Below are positions 36,977 through 44,222 of a DNA stretch of 64,000 nucleotides, piece after piece. The notes under the pieces were generated by a model. That model made no database searches, was not told the DNA's origin, and worked only from the letters and a program-made list of their open reading frames with translations. Location of the stretch: NCBI GenBank assembly GCA_021324575.1, contig JAJPIW010000035.1, positions 26,155 through 90,154 of the forward strand. The letters run 5' to 3'. Numbering within the stretch: the stretch's first letter is position 1; every line of letters starts with the position of its first letter. This DNA comes from Intrasporangiaceae bacterium (GTDB lineage: Bacteria > Actinomycetota > Actinomycetes > Actinomycetales > Dermatophilaceae). The position numbers and the translations under genes are program-made.

Positions 36977-39160
36977 GTGGCCTCTCGGACGTACCAGAAC
37001 TTTGACCTCCTCGTGGAGGCGACTCCCACCGGCTACCACGCCCGGGTCGTCAACAGCCCCACGGGTGAATCACCCTCCATCGACTTCACCCTGCCGTTCG
37101 ACGCGACCGTCCTGGAGAACCTCCTCCTCAAGCTCGACCCGGGCCGGTCCGGCACCCGCCGGGTGGCGCAGGACCCGCAGGTGCAGGCCGGGCGCGACTT
37201 CGGCGGGCCGCTCTTCGACGCGGTGTTCGCCGGCGACGTGGCCTTGGCCTGGGGCCGCGGACAGGATGCGGCGGGTACCGCCGGCAACGGGGTCCGGTTG
37301 CGGCTGCGGCTCACCGACGCGCCGGCCCTCGCCGGGCTGCCGTGGGAGCTGCTCTACGACCGGCGGGCCAACGCCTTCATCGCGCAGTCAGAGCGCACCC
37401 CGCTCGTCCGGTACCTCGATGTCCCCCAGGTGATCCGCCCGCTCAGCGTCGACGGCGCCCTCCGGCTGCTCGTCGTCATCTCCTCACCGACCGACCTGCC
37501 CGAGCTCGACGGCGACGCAGAGTTCGCCCGGGTCACCTCGGCCCTGGCCGACCGGATCGCGTCCGGCCAGGTGGTCGTCGACCGGTTGCCCACCGCCACG
37601 ATCAGCGCACTCGGGCAGTGGCTGCGCTCGCACGACGTCCATGTCCTGCACTTCGTCGGCCACGGCGACTTCGACACCCGCCAGCAGGACGGCGTCCTGT
37701 ACTTCTGCGACAGCTACGGGCGCAGCTCGGCCATCACGTCCTCGGTGCTCGGGCCGTTCGTCCACGACCACGACCCGCTACGACTCGTCCTGCTCAACGC
37801 CTGCCGGTCGGCGCACGTCGACAACACGGACCCCTACAGCGGGATGGCGCAGGGTCTGGTCCAGCAGGATGCCGCGGCCGTCGTGGCCATGCAGTTCCCG
37901 ATCAGCGACCAGGCTGCCGTCGCCTTCACCGGCGACTTCTACGGTGCGATGGCCGACGGGCTGCCCGTCGACCAGGCGGTCACCAGCGCCCGCAAGACCC
38001 TCAACGCGGACTTCGGCGCCGAGTGGGCCACCCCGATCCTGTTCCTGCGGGCCTCCGACGGAGAGGTCTTCGAGGGCATCGCGGCGCCTGCCGCGCCGGT
38101 CGTCGTCGAGCCCGTACCGGAGCCCTTGGTCCCGGTCGCGCCAGAGCCCGCAACCCCGGCGTCACCAGTGCCTGAGCCCGAGCCCGCTGTCGGGCCAGAC
38201 CCCCTGCGCGGCGGCCCGCCGCCGGTCGGCCCCGTCGAGCCGGTCCAGCCGGTCCAGCCGGTGGTGCCCGTCGGCCCCGACCACCACGAGGGGACGCCCT
38301 CACCCCTGATCCGCTGGCTCGGCGCGGCAGCCGTCGGGGCGGTCGCCCTGGGACTGGTGCTCTGGCTGGTCCTGCGGCCACACAACGGCACCCCCGACGC
38401 CCATGGCTCGAGCACCACAACCTCGACCACGACGAGCACCGGAACCGGCACAGTCACTCCGCCGCCCCCGCCACCGCCGTCCCACACCCGGGCCTCGGTG
38501 CCGGGGCCGACCGTGCAAGCGCTGCAGTTCGCGACCCCGCCCACGATCGACGGGACCGGCACGGAGTGGACCGGGCACCCGGCATACGCCTCGAACAACG
38601 TCATCGCCGGCGGGCCAACCAGCGTGCACGCGACGTGGCAGCTCGGTTGGGACGCGACCAACTACTACGTCTTCGTCACCGTGGTCGACGCCAACATCAC
38701 CCAGACCCACGCCGACGAGCCGTCCCAGGTCTTCAACGGCGACGCCGTGAGCTTCGAGATCGGCGTCGCGGAGGCGACCGCACGCACCGACGTCCTCCCG
38801 AGCGGCGACCTGCACGTCCTGATGGGACCCACGCCGGACGGGCAGGTCGTCCGCGCCATCAACGTCGCCAACGGCGGTGCCTCGCTGGAGCGTGGCGAGC
38901 CCTTCACCCAGGGACACGTCGCCGCGCTCATCACCCCGGACGGCTACACCATCGAGGCGGCGATCCCGTGGTCGCGGCTGAAGGTGACTGCGGCCGAGGC
39001 GGGCCTGGTCCTCGCCACCAACCTCAACGTGAGCGACGCCGTGCCGAGCGGCACCGCCCGAGGCAACCTGGCCGTCATGGAGTCCAACAACCCGGCCCGC
39101 AAGACCAACGCGGCGTCGTTGCGCTACCGCTGGGGGCGGCTCCAGCTCGTCGGCGCCTGA
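36977..39160 (+). CDS. Membrane-anchored CHAT protease with extracellular CBM9-like domain
   Basis: The 727-residue product starts with a CHAT peptidase domain (to about residue 365) with His229 in HFVGHGDFD and Cys276 in LLNACRSAHV. A Pro/Glu/Val-rich linker (about 370-440) leads to one membrane helix (about 443-466, GAAAVGAVALGLVLWLVL). Outside the membrane come a Thr/Ser-rich and Pro-rich stalk and a domain from about 512 to the end. That domain resembles carbohydrate-binding family 9 or DOMON-like sensors (IDGTGTEWTG, DATNYYVFVTVVDANI, EAAIPWSRLKV). The layout suggests an outside signal controlling an inside protease. GTG 36977 is preceded by AAAGGGGG. It is divergent from the CHAT-hydrolase operon. 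Confidence 0.82.
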   Translation: MASRTYQNFDLLVEATPTGYHARVVNSPTGESPSIDFTLPFDATVLENLLLKLDPGRSGTRRVAQDPQVQAGRDFGGPLFDAVFAGDVALAWGRGQDAAGTAGNGVRLRLRLTDAPALAGLPWELLYDRRANAFIAQSERTPLVRYLDVPQVIRPLSVDGALRLLVVISSPTDLPELDGDAEFARVTSALADRIASGQVVVDRLPTATISALGQWLRSHDVHVLHFVGHGDFDTRQQDGVLYFCDSYGRSSAITSSVLGPFVHDHDPLRLVLLNACRSAHVDNTDPYSGMAQGLVQQDAAAVVAMQFPISDQAAVAFTGDFYGAMADGLPVDQAVTSARKTLNADFGAEWATPILFLRASDGEVFEGIAAPAAPVVVEPVPEPLVPVAPEPATPASPVPEPEPAVGPDPLRGGPPPVGPVEPVQPVQPVVPVGPDHHEGTPSPLIRWLGAAAVGAVALGLVLWLVLRPHNGTPDAHGSSTTTSTTTSTGTGTVTPPPPPPPSHTRASVPGPTVQALQFATPPTIDGTGTEWTGHPAYASNNVIAGGPTSVHATWQLGWDATNYYVFVTVVDANITQTHADEPSQVFNGDAVSFEIGVAEATARTDVLPSGDLHVLMGPTPDGQVVRAINVANGGASLERGEPFTQGHVAALITPDGYTIEAAIPWSRLKVTAAEAGLVLATNLNVSDAVPSGTARGNLAVMESNNPARKTNAASLRYRWGRLQLVGA

Positions 39161-39292
39161 CCCCGAGAGGTATCGACGACTGGTCAACCGGGCCCATCAA
39201 CAGGCAATGGACCCCGCGCCCACTGCTCACACGCTTGGGTGCCCTTGGATTCTCAGCCGTGGGCATTCGGTCACCGGGCGACATAATGCGTT

Positions 39293-40462
39293 GTGATGGT
39301 GACGGCATGGATCGGGTTCGCGGCTGGTGCCGGGATCGTCGCTGGCACGCTGGTCAGCATCATCGGCATCCTGGTCGTTCCGCGCAATGTCAGCTCGGGC
39401 ATCTCGCGTCGCTGTGACTTGACCGTCGACGCGCTGTTCCATCCGGTGATCCCCCGCAACGCCTCCTTCGAGTTCCGCGACCGGGTTCTGGCCTGGCAGG
39501 CACCCACGGCCCTCCTCGTCCGGCTGCTCCTGTGGTTGACGCTGCTGGGGGTGGGGTACGGGCTGGTGCTGCTGCCGACCGTCCACGGCGACGCCGCCCG
39601 CGCGTTCTCCGACGTCGGCTCCTCCCTGTTCACCCTGGGCTACTCCGCCCCGACGAGCTGGGGCAGCACGATCGTCGAGTACCTTGCGGCGTTCACCGCG
39701 CTCGTCGTAGTGGGCCTCCAGGTGGGTTACCTACCCACGTTGTATGCCGCGTTCAACCGACGGGAGATCGCGGTGACCCTGTTGGCATCCCGTGCCGGTG
39801 CTCCGCCCTGGGGCCCCGAGCTGCTGGCGCGCACCCGCTGGGGAATCGACGACACCGATGCAGGGCCGGTGATGGCCGAGCTGTTCCGGTCCTGGGAGGC
39901 CTGGTCGGCCGAGGTCGCGGAGTCGCACACCACCTACTTCACCCTCGCGCGGCTGCGCTCGCCGCAGCCCTCCTCGGACTGGCTCACCTCACAGATAGCC
40001 GTGATGGACGCCGCTGCCCTGCACCTGTCCCTCGCACCGTCGCGCGAACCCAAGCTCGCGGCACGCCTGGCGCTGCGGATGGGCTTCGTCACCCTCGACC
40101 GGATCGCCAGGACGATGCGGCTCCCGGTGCCCGACGAGCCCGACCCTGACGCGGAGATCTCGGTCAGCTTCGAGCAGTTCCGAAGCGCGGTGAAGATGCT
40201 TGAGGACCTCCACTATCCGGTTGAGGTTCCGGTGCAGCAGGCCTGGGCGAACTTTCGCGGATGGCGGTCCAACTATGACGTTGCCGCGCTCTCCATCGCC
40301 CGGGAGCTGGACGCCACGCCCGCCCTGTGGACCGGCCCGCGGCGGTGGCCGTCGCAGCCGGTACCGCCCCGACGGCCGAGCTTGAAGAGGTCCGGCAATA
40401 CCCCGCCCGAGCCTCCCAGGCCGTTGCCGCCGGCTGAGGGCCAGGACACGCAGCCGCCTTAG
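39293..40462 (+). CDS. Channel-like membrane protein with a pore-loop motif
   Basis: The 389-residue product has a first membrane helix (about 5-28), a pair near 70-95 and 125-150, and between the last two a pore-loop-like segment SSLFTLGYSAPTSWG. This recalls the TVGYG filter of two-helix potassium channels but reads TLGYS. The C-terminal 230 residues are soluble and helical with a Pro-rich tail. There is no ribosome site at the GTG/ATG pair (39293/39296), but CATAAT lies 5 bases before it, so a leaderless start is likely. It is 132 bases after the membrane CHAT gene and might belong to that locus. Confidence 0.6.
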   Translation: MMVTAWIGFAAGAGIVAGTLVSIIGILVVPRNVSSGISRRCDLTVDALFHPVIPRNASFEFRDRVLAWQAPTALLVRLLLWLTLLGVGYGLVLLPTVHGDAARAFSDVGSSLFTLGYSAPTSWGSTIVEYLAAFTALVVVGLQVGYLPTLYAAFNRREIAVTLLASRAGAPPWGPELLARTRWGIDDTDAGPVMAELFRSWEAWSAEVAESHTTYFTLARLRSPQPSSDWLTSQIAVMDAAALHLSLAPSREPKLAARLALRMGFVTLDRIARTMRLPVPDEPDPDAEISVSFEQFRSAVKMLEDLHYPVEVPVQQAWANFRGWRSNYDVAALSIARELDATPALWTGPRRWPSQPVPPRRPSLKRSGNTPPEPPRPLPPAEGQDTQPP

Positions 40463-40477
40463 CAACACCCGCCAGCT

Positions 40478-40524
40478 CACGCCCGGTCGTGGTGGCCCCG
40501 AAGGGACCGGCCCGACCGGGCGTG
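40478..40524. terminator. Hairpin between convergent genes
   Basis: CACGCCCGGTCG at 40478-40489 pairs exactly with CGACCGGGCGTG at 40513-40524. It lies between the channel-like gene and the convergent VOC gene and could stop transcription both ways. Confidence 0.55.
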
Positions 40525-40541
40525 CCCGGCAGCGTCGGTCG

Positions 40542-40892
40542 TCAGCCGTTGGCGGCCACCCCGATCCGGTGGCCCTGGGCGTCAGCGAGGACCCCGAAGC
40601 TGGTTCCGGGAACGTGCTGCACTGGCTGGATGATGCTGCCGCCCAGAGACTCCGCCTTGGCCAGCATTGCCGCCACGTCCTGGACGGCGACGAAGAACAG
40701 CACCTCGTCCTCGGCGCTCTGACGAGGGCTGATCGCGACGTACGGGCCGCCTTCGGCGCCGGTGTCGATGAAGGTGTAGCCGGGGAAGGCACCCTCGGAG
40801 GCAACCTTCCATCCGAAGAGGTCGGCGAAGAACTGACGCGTGGCGTCAGGGTCGGCGGAGCGGATCTCGGCGTGGACGACGGGGTGGGTCAT
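40542..40892 (-). CDS. VOC-family (glyoxalase/bleomycin-resistance fold) protein
   Basis: A 116-residue single-module VOC protein. The opening VHAEIRSADPDATRQFFADL with FGWK and the ending FGVLADAQGHRIGVA are typical of this family, which includes small metal-dependent lyases and binding proteins. Metal ligands could be the first His and a Glu in the second half, but the substrate cannot be inferred. AAGGAGACTGCC precedes ATG 40892. It stands alone on the minus strand. Confidence 0.85.
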   Translation of the reverse strand: MTHPVVHAEIRSADPDATRQFFADLFGWKVASEGAFPGYTFIDTGAEGGPYVAISPRQSAEDEVLFFVAVQDVAAMLAKAESLGGSIIQPVQHVPGTSFGVLADAQGHRIGVAANG

Positions 40893-41136
40893 GGCAGTCT
40901 CCTTCGAGTGGCCACCGGTCCGAAGCCGATGTCCGTTTACTGGGTCGGGCGGACGCCCGCACCCACCCGACGCGCGCGGTACCCCCAAATCGACACAGAT
41001 GCAGGATCCGGTCCAGCTTCTTTGCCTCCGCGGGCACGAACCCCGCCCAGCGCACTCGCCGCCCCGGCTTGTCCGCTGCAGGCGGCTCCCCCGACGTCAG
41101 GATGCTTGAGCACCACCGATCAGCGAGAGCTCGTAG

Positions 41137-41152
41137 GTATCCATTGGGATAC
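41137..41152. promoter_or_regulatory. Candidate autoregulatory operator of the antitoxin gene
   Basis: GTATCC, four bases, GGATAC is a perfect dyad. It overlaps a TACGCT -10-like box at 41150-41155, which is followed by 6 bases and the ATG at 41162. This is a compact layout for a repressor that blocks its own leaderless promoter. Confidence 0.5.
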
Positions 41153-41161
41153 GCTATGGAC

Positions 41162-41683
41162 ATGGACTCTGCCGAACTTCTCGTGCGGGCCCGCCAGGCG
41201 GCGGGCTTGTCCCAGGCCGCCCTGGCAGCGGTTGCGGGAACCTCCCGGCCGACGCTGTCGGCATACGAACATGGGCGCAAGTCGCCGACGCTGACCACGG
41301 CGGCCCGGATCGTGGGTGAGGCGGGCTTCGAGCTGGCACTCAGCCCGAAACCCGAGTTCGTCGAGGTCGGCGTCGACCGGGGGCGGCCGATCGTGGTGCC
41401 GACCGAGCTGCCACGACTGGACCTGACGTCCGCGGTAGCAACGGTCAACCTGCCATTGCACTTGAGCTGGTCCGGCCCCAGGCGAACGTTCGACCTGAGC
41501 GACCGTCGCCAGCGGGCTCGGGTCTACGAGATCGTCCTGCGCGAGGGTGGCCCCGTCGACGTGCGCACCTACATCGATGGGGCCCTGCTGGTCGACCTGT
41601 GGGACGACCTTGTGCTGCCGGCGGCAGTCCGCGCCGCGTGGCAGCCCGTCGTCCAACGCCGACCCACCCCGACAGCGGCGTGA
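41162..41683 (+). CDS. XRE-family antitoxin-like HTH protein
   Basis: The 173-residue product has an N-terminal XRE helix-turn-helix (LLVRARQAAGLSQAALAAVA with TLSAYEHGRKSP following) and a C-terminal domain ending in LVDLWDDLVLPAAVRAAW. Proteins of this shape in actinobacteria are encoded just before AbiEii-type nucleotidyltransferase toxins, as here. I chose ATG 41162 because a -10-like box lies 6 bases before it; ATG 41156 is an alternative. The following toxin gene starts on the stop codon (TGATG) but is decayed. The antitoxin frame itself looks intact. Confidence 0.72.
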   Translation: MDSAELLVRARQAAGLSQAALAAVAGTSRPTLSAYEHGRKSPTLTTAARIVGEAGFELALSPKPEFVEVGVDRGRPIVVPTELPRLDLTSAVATVNLPLHLSWSGPRRTFDLSDRRQRARVYEIVLREGGPVDVRTYIDGALLVDLWDDLVLPAAVRAAWQPVVQRRPTPTAA

Positions 41684-41967
41684 TGAGCGGGCAGGGGCAT
41701 CTCATGCCGCAGCAGGTCCGCGTGGCTCAGATCCTCTTCGGTCTGGCCGAGTTCGACGGGTACCTCGTCGCCGGCGAAGCCGTCCTGTTGGCCTCAGAAC
41801 TCATCGACCGACCAACGCAGGACATCGGGCAAGGCCCGCCAGATGCTCCCAGCATTGACGTCAATAGCGTCGCTCGGGTCGGGGTGTTCAACGGCATGGT
41901 TCAGGGTGACTCGTCAGGAAGCAGGGCGGCAGACGTGTCGTGGGATTCCGGGTGGGAGACTGGATGA
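41683..41967 (+). pseudogene. Decayed AbiEii-type nucleotidyltransferase toxin
   Basis: From ATG 41683 the frame reads QVRVAQILFGLAEFDGYLVA, then GEAVLLASELIDRPTQDIG. This matches the start of AbiEii/AbiGii nucleotidyltransferase toxins, in which the site is GG.A...R.T.DiD. Here the second Gly is Glu and the last catalytic Asp is Gly, and after about 65 residues the frame loses similarity and stops. The full toxin is normally two to three times as long. It is coupled to the antitoxin gene. It is probably non-toxic. Confidence 0.65.
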
Positions 41968-42335
41968 GGATGCCCCCGAGGAACTTCCCGAACGAGATCG
42001 CCGAGTGGCGCGCGCAAGGCTACGAACCAAGCCCGGAGTCCCTCGCCGAGTACGACGGGTGGAACAGGCCGCGCGTAACAGGCCGAGCGACGATGGTTTC
42101 CCTGGTGACGATGGCTGCGGCTTGGGTATGGATCACCTACTTCAAGGGCAAGGGGGTCGCTTGGTGCGTTGCGATGATCTTGCTCGGGTTCGTCTCTGCC
42201 CTTTGGACAATGCGTTGGGAATGGCAAGGGCGTCGCGACGCCGAGGACCGACTGAGACGTGAGTACGCCGGATGGCTCAAGAATTCACGATCTCAGTGGG
42301 ACCCGCCAGACGGATCTGAACGAGAGTGGCAGTAA
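41964..42335 (+). CDS. Small membrane protein of unknown function
   Basis: A 123-residue product with a soluble N-terminus, two membrane helices (about residues 44-62 and 66-86) and a charged C-terminus. I recognise no family. It starts at ATG 41964, overlapping the end of the decayed toxin frame, with GGGAGA upstream. It lies inside the degraded island next to tRNA-Val. A start at 41940 is possible. Confidence 0.5.
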   Translation: MRMPPRNFPNEIAEWRAQGYEPSPESLAEYDGWNRPRVTGRATMVSLVTMAAAWVWITYFKGKGVAWCVAMILLGFVSALWTMRWEWQGRRDAEDRLRREYAGWLKNSRSQWDPPDGSEREWQ

Positions 42336-42552
42336 CAGACGGTGTTTCGCGACACCCTCCAGGAGTCTGGACTCCCGGAGTCTTGCGATCGTTAACGCGC
42401 AGAGCGGGCCTGCAGCGGCTCTCGGCGGGCCTTCTTGACGGCGGGGCCCAACCCACCGCCATGGCCGCACGCCGCGGCTTCGCACATCAGAGCGCTTCAG
42501 GGCCAGGCCCTGCATTCCGCGCGTACCCGGGTCGTCACGCCGGCGCAAGGAC

Positions 42553-42780
42553 TGGTCGCCACCCGCGACGCTGCACATCGTCATGTCGCTCGTGTCCGAT
42601 GCCGGCGTCCGTGTCGAGAACATCGCTTGCCTCGTCGGACACGGCGGGACGGTCGTGACGGAGTCGGCGTACCGCAAGGAGCTGCGCCCGACCAACACCG
42701 AAGGGGCGCGAGACCATGGACCGGCTCTTCACCCCTCGACGTGGCCACCGCCGAAATCTGGCCCGCCGTCACTCCGTTAG
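42553..42780 (+). pseudogene. Tyrosine-recombinase integrase C-terminal remnant
   Basis: The frame from 42553 reads LHIVMSLVSDAGVRVENIAC, LVGHGGTVVTESAYRKELRP and TNTEGAR. This is the end of a phage-type tyrosine recombinase, including the GH box and the nucleophile Tyr in SAYRKELRP. The Arg of the usual RHT box is changed. A +1 frameshift then separates GAR from MDRLFTPRR, the normal end. The N-terminal 300 residues are gone. It faces the 3' end of tRNA-Val 75 bases away, the expected place for an integrase of an element inserted in that tRNA. The 42336-42552 stretch before it holds nothing else I can support. Confidence 0.7.
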
Positions 42781-42812
42781 TCACTTGGCCATCACAATCG
42801 CTCGACAAAGAT

Positions 42813-42846
42813 GGCCCCTGACCAGCGTTTCCGCTGGTCAGGGGCC
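42813..42846. terminator. Terminator of the tRNA cluster
   Basis: GGCCCCTGACCAGCG at 42813-42827 pairs exactly with its complement at 42832-42846 around TTTC. Read on the minus strand it is followed by ATCTTT, so it most likely ends the tRNA-Gly-Cys-Val transcript. Confidence 0.85.
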
Positions 42847-42855
42847 TTCTCGTGC

Positions 42856-42930
42856 TGGTGGGCGATACTGGGATCGAACCAGTGACCTCTTCCGTGTCAG
42901 GGAAGCGCGCTACCGCTGCGCCAATCGCCC
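42856..42930 (-). tRNA. tRNA-Val (GAC)
   Basis: The minus strand folds into a full cloverleaf: acceptor GGGCGAT/ATCGCCC, anticodon loop CTGACAC giving anticodon GAC, and T loop GTTCGAT. The 3' CCA is encoded. It is the last of three clustered tRNA genes, and its 3' end faces the integrase remnant. Confidence 0.95.
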
Positions 42931-42952
42931 TTGCTTGATGGGTTCGTACTTG

Positions 42953-43023
42953 AGGTGGAGACGGGATTTGAACCCGTGTACGCGGCTTTGCAGGCCGCTG
43001 CCTCGCCTCTCGGCCACTCCACC
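42953..43023 (-). tRNA. tRNA-Cys (GCA)
   Basis: A cloverleaf is visible on the minus strand with acceptor GGTGGAG/CTCCACC, anticodon loop CTGCAAA (anticodon GCA) and T loop GTTCAAATC. CCA is not encoded. It is 22 bases before tRNA-Val in the same transcript. Confidence 0.95.
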
Positions 43024-43046
43024 ATTTTGGGGCGGCTAACCCTCCG

Positions 43047-43119
43047 AGCGGATGACCGGGCTCGAACCGGCGACCTCAACCTTGGCAAGGTTGCGCTCTA
43101 CCAACTGAGCTACATCCGC
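43047..43119 (-). tRNA. tRNA-Gly (GCC)
   Basis: The minus strand gives acceptor GCGGATG/CATCCGC, anticodon loop TTGCCAA (anticodon GCC) and T loop GTTCGAGCC. CCA is not encoded. It is the first gene of the Gly-Cys-Val cluster, an arrangement common in actinobacteria. Confidence 0.95.
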
Positions 43120-43150
43120 GTGCGCGCGCTATTGGTGTCGAACGGGATTT

Positions 43151-44212
43151 TCACCCGCTGCGCGTGCGGACAGACACTAACTGATCCGTGTCCGCATCGC
43201 CAAACCGGCCCTCCGGCAACGTCGCTCGTCGCGGCGGAGGCCTGCGTGCGCTGGTCCGTATGCCGTGCACGGCCCGTCTGGCGGAGGCCCGCAGACCCTG
43301 CTCCCCCCGGTTCGGCCAGAGCTCGCGGATGGCCCCGTTGAGGGCGGCACCGATGAGCACGGCGATGGCCAGGAAGTACAGCCAGATCATCAGCACGATC
43401 GGCGCCGAGAGAGGCCCGTAGATCGAGGCACCGCCCAGCGACACGGCCACCATGCCCCGGACGAGGAAGGACGCGATCACCCAGATCACGAGCGTCAGCG
43501 CCGCCCCGGGCAGGTCGCGCACCCACGGACTGCGCCGTGGAGTGGCCACGTGGTAGAGCGTCGTGAGGCTCGCCACCGTCACCACGATGACGAACGGCCA
43601 GTACAGGTTGGCCAGGATGTGCAGCTCGGTCGGGATGATCCGGCCGATGTAGGTGGGGCCGACGAGGACGAGCGGGATGGTGATGATGCCGACGAGGAGG
43701 GAGACGACATAGAGGCTGAACGACAGGGCCCGGGTCGGCACGATCCCGCGCACCCCGGACTGCCCGTACATGATCGAGATGGTGTCGACGAAGACGTTCA
43801 GGGCCCGCGACCCGGACCACAGGGACAGCACGAACCCGACCGAGATCAGGTCGGCCCGCCCGCCCTTGAGCACGTCGTCGACGGTCGGCAGCAGGATCTG
43901 GCTGATCGACTCGCTGGTGAGGAACTGCGCGGCATACGTCTGGATCGCGGCGACGACCTGGTTGACCGTGCCCGGCCCGAGCCAGGTCCCCACGTAGCCG
44001 ACGCCGGCGAAGAGGCCGAGGACGAGGGGCGGCAGCGACAGCAGCGCGAAGAAGCCCGCCTCCGAGGCCAGCCCGGTGACGCGGTACTTCATGCAGATCC
44101 GGATGGTCTCCACGGTGAGCCGGGCCAGCGCGTGCAGGCCGGGGACACGCGCAAGCATCCTGCGCGCCTCGGACCGCCATGCCCTCACCCGCCCCACGGT
44201 AACGGTCGGCAT
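43151..44212 (-). CDS. YihY/BrkB-family membrane protein
   Basis: A 353-residue inner-membrane protein with six hydrophobic segments. Family features are EAGFFALLSLPPLVLGL near residue 55, SGSRALNVFVDTIS in the middle and MIWLYFLAIAVLIGAALNG near the end. The C-terminus is basic and cytoplasmic. The family was once called RNase BN, but a nuclease role is not supported. The ATG at 44212 lies only 10 bases from the divergent AidB start and overlaps its likely -10 box, so the GTG at 44188 may be the real start. Confidence 0.85.
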   Translation of the reverse strand: MPTVTVGRVRAWRSEARRMLARVPGLHALARLTVETIRICMKYRVTGLASEAGFFALLSLPPLVLGLFAGVGYVGTWLGPGTVNQVVAAIQTYAAQFLTSESISQILLPTVDDVLKGGRADLISVGFVLSLWSGSRALNVFVDTISIMYGQSGVRGIVPTRALSFSLYVVSLLVGIITIPLVLVGPTYIGRIIPTELHILANLYWPFVIVVTVASLTTLYHVATPRRSPWVRDLPGAALTLVIWVIASFLVRGMVAVSLGGASIYGPLSAPIVLMIWLYFLAIAVLIGAALNGAIRELWPNRGEQGLRASARRAVHGIRTSARRPPPRRATLPEGRFGDADTDQLVSVRTRSG

Positions 44213-44222
44213 ACTGCAACCC

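Noticed and set aside
40930..40950. Left attachment site of the tRNA-Val element
   Set aside because: TACTGGG-TCG matches only part of the tRNA 3' end with a gap, which is too weak for an att core.
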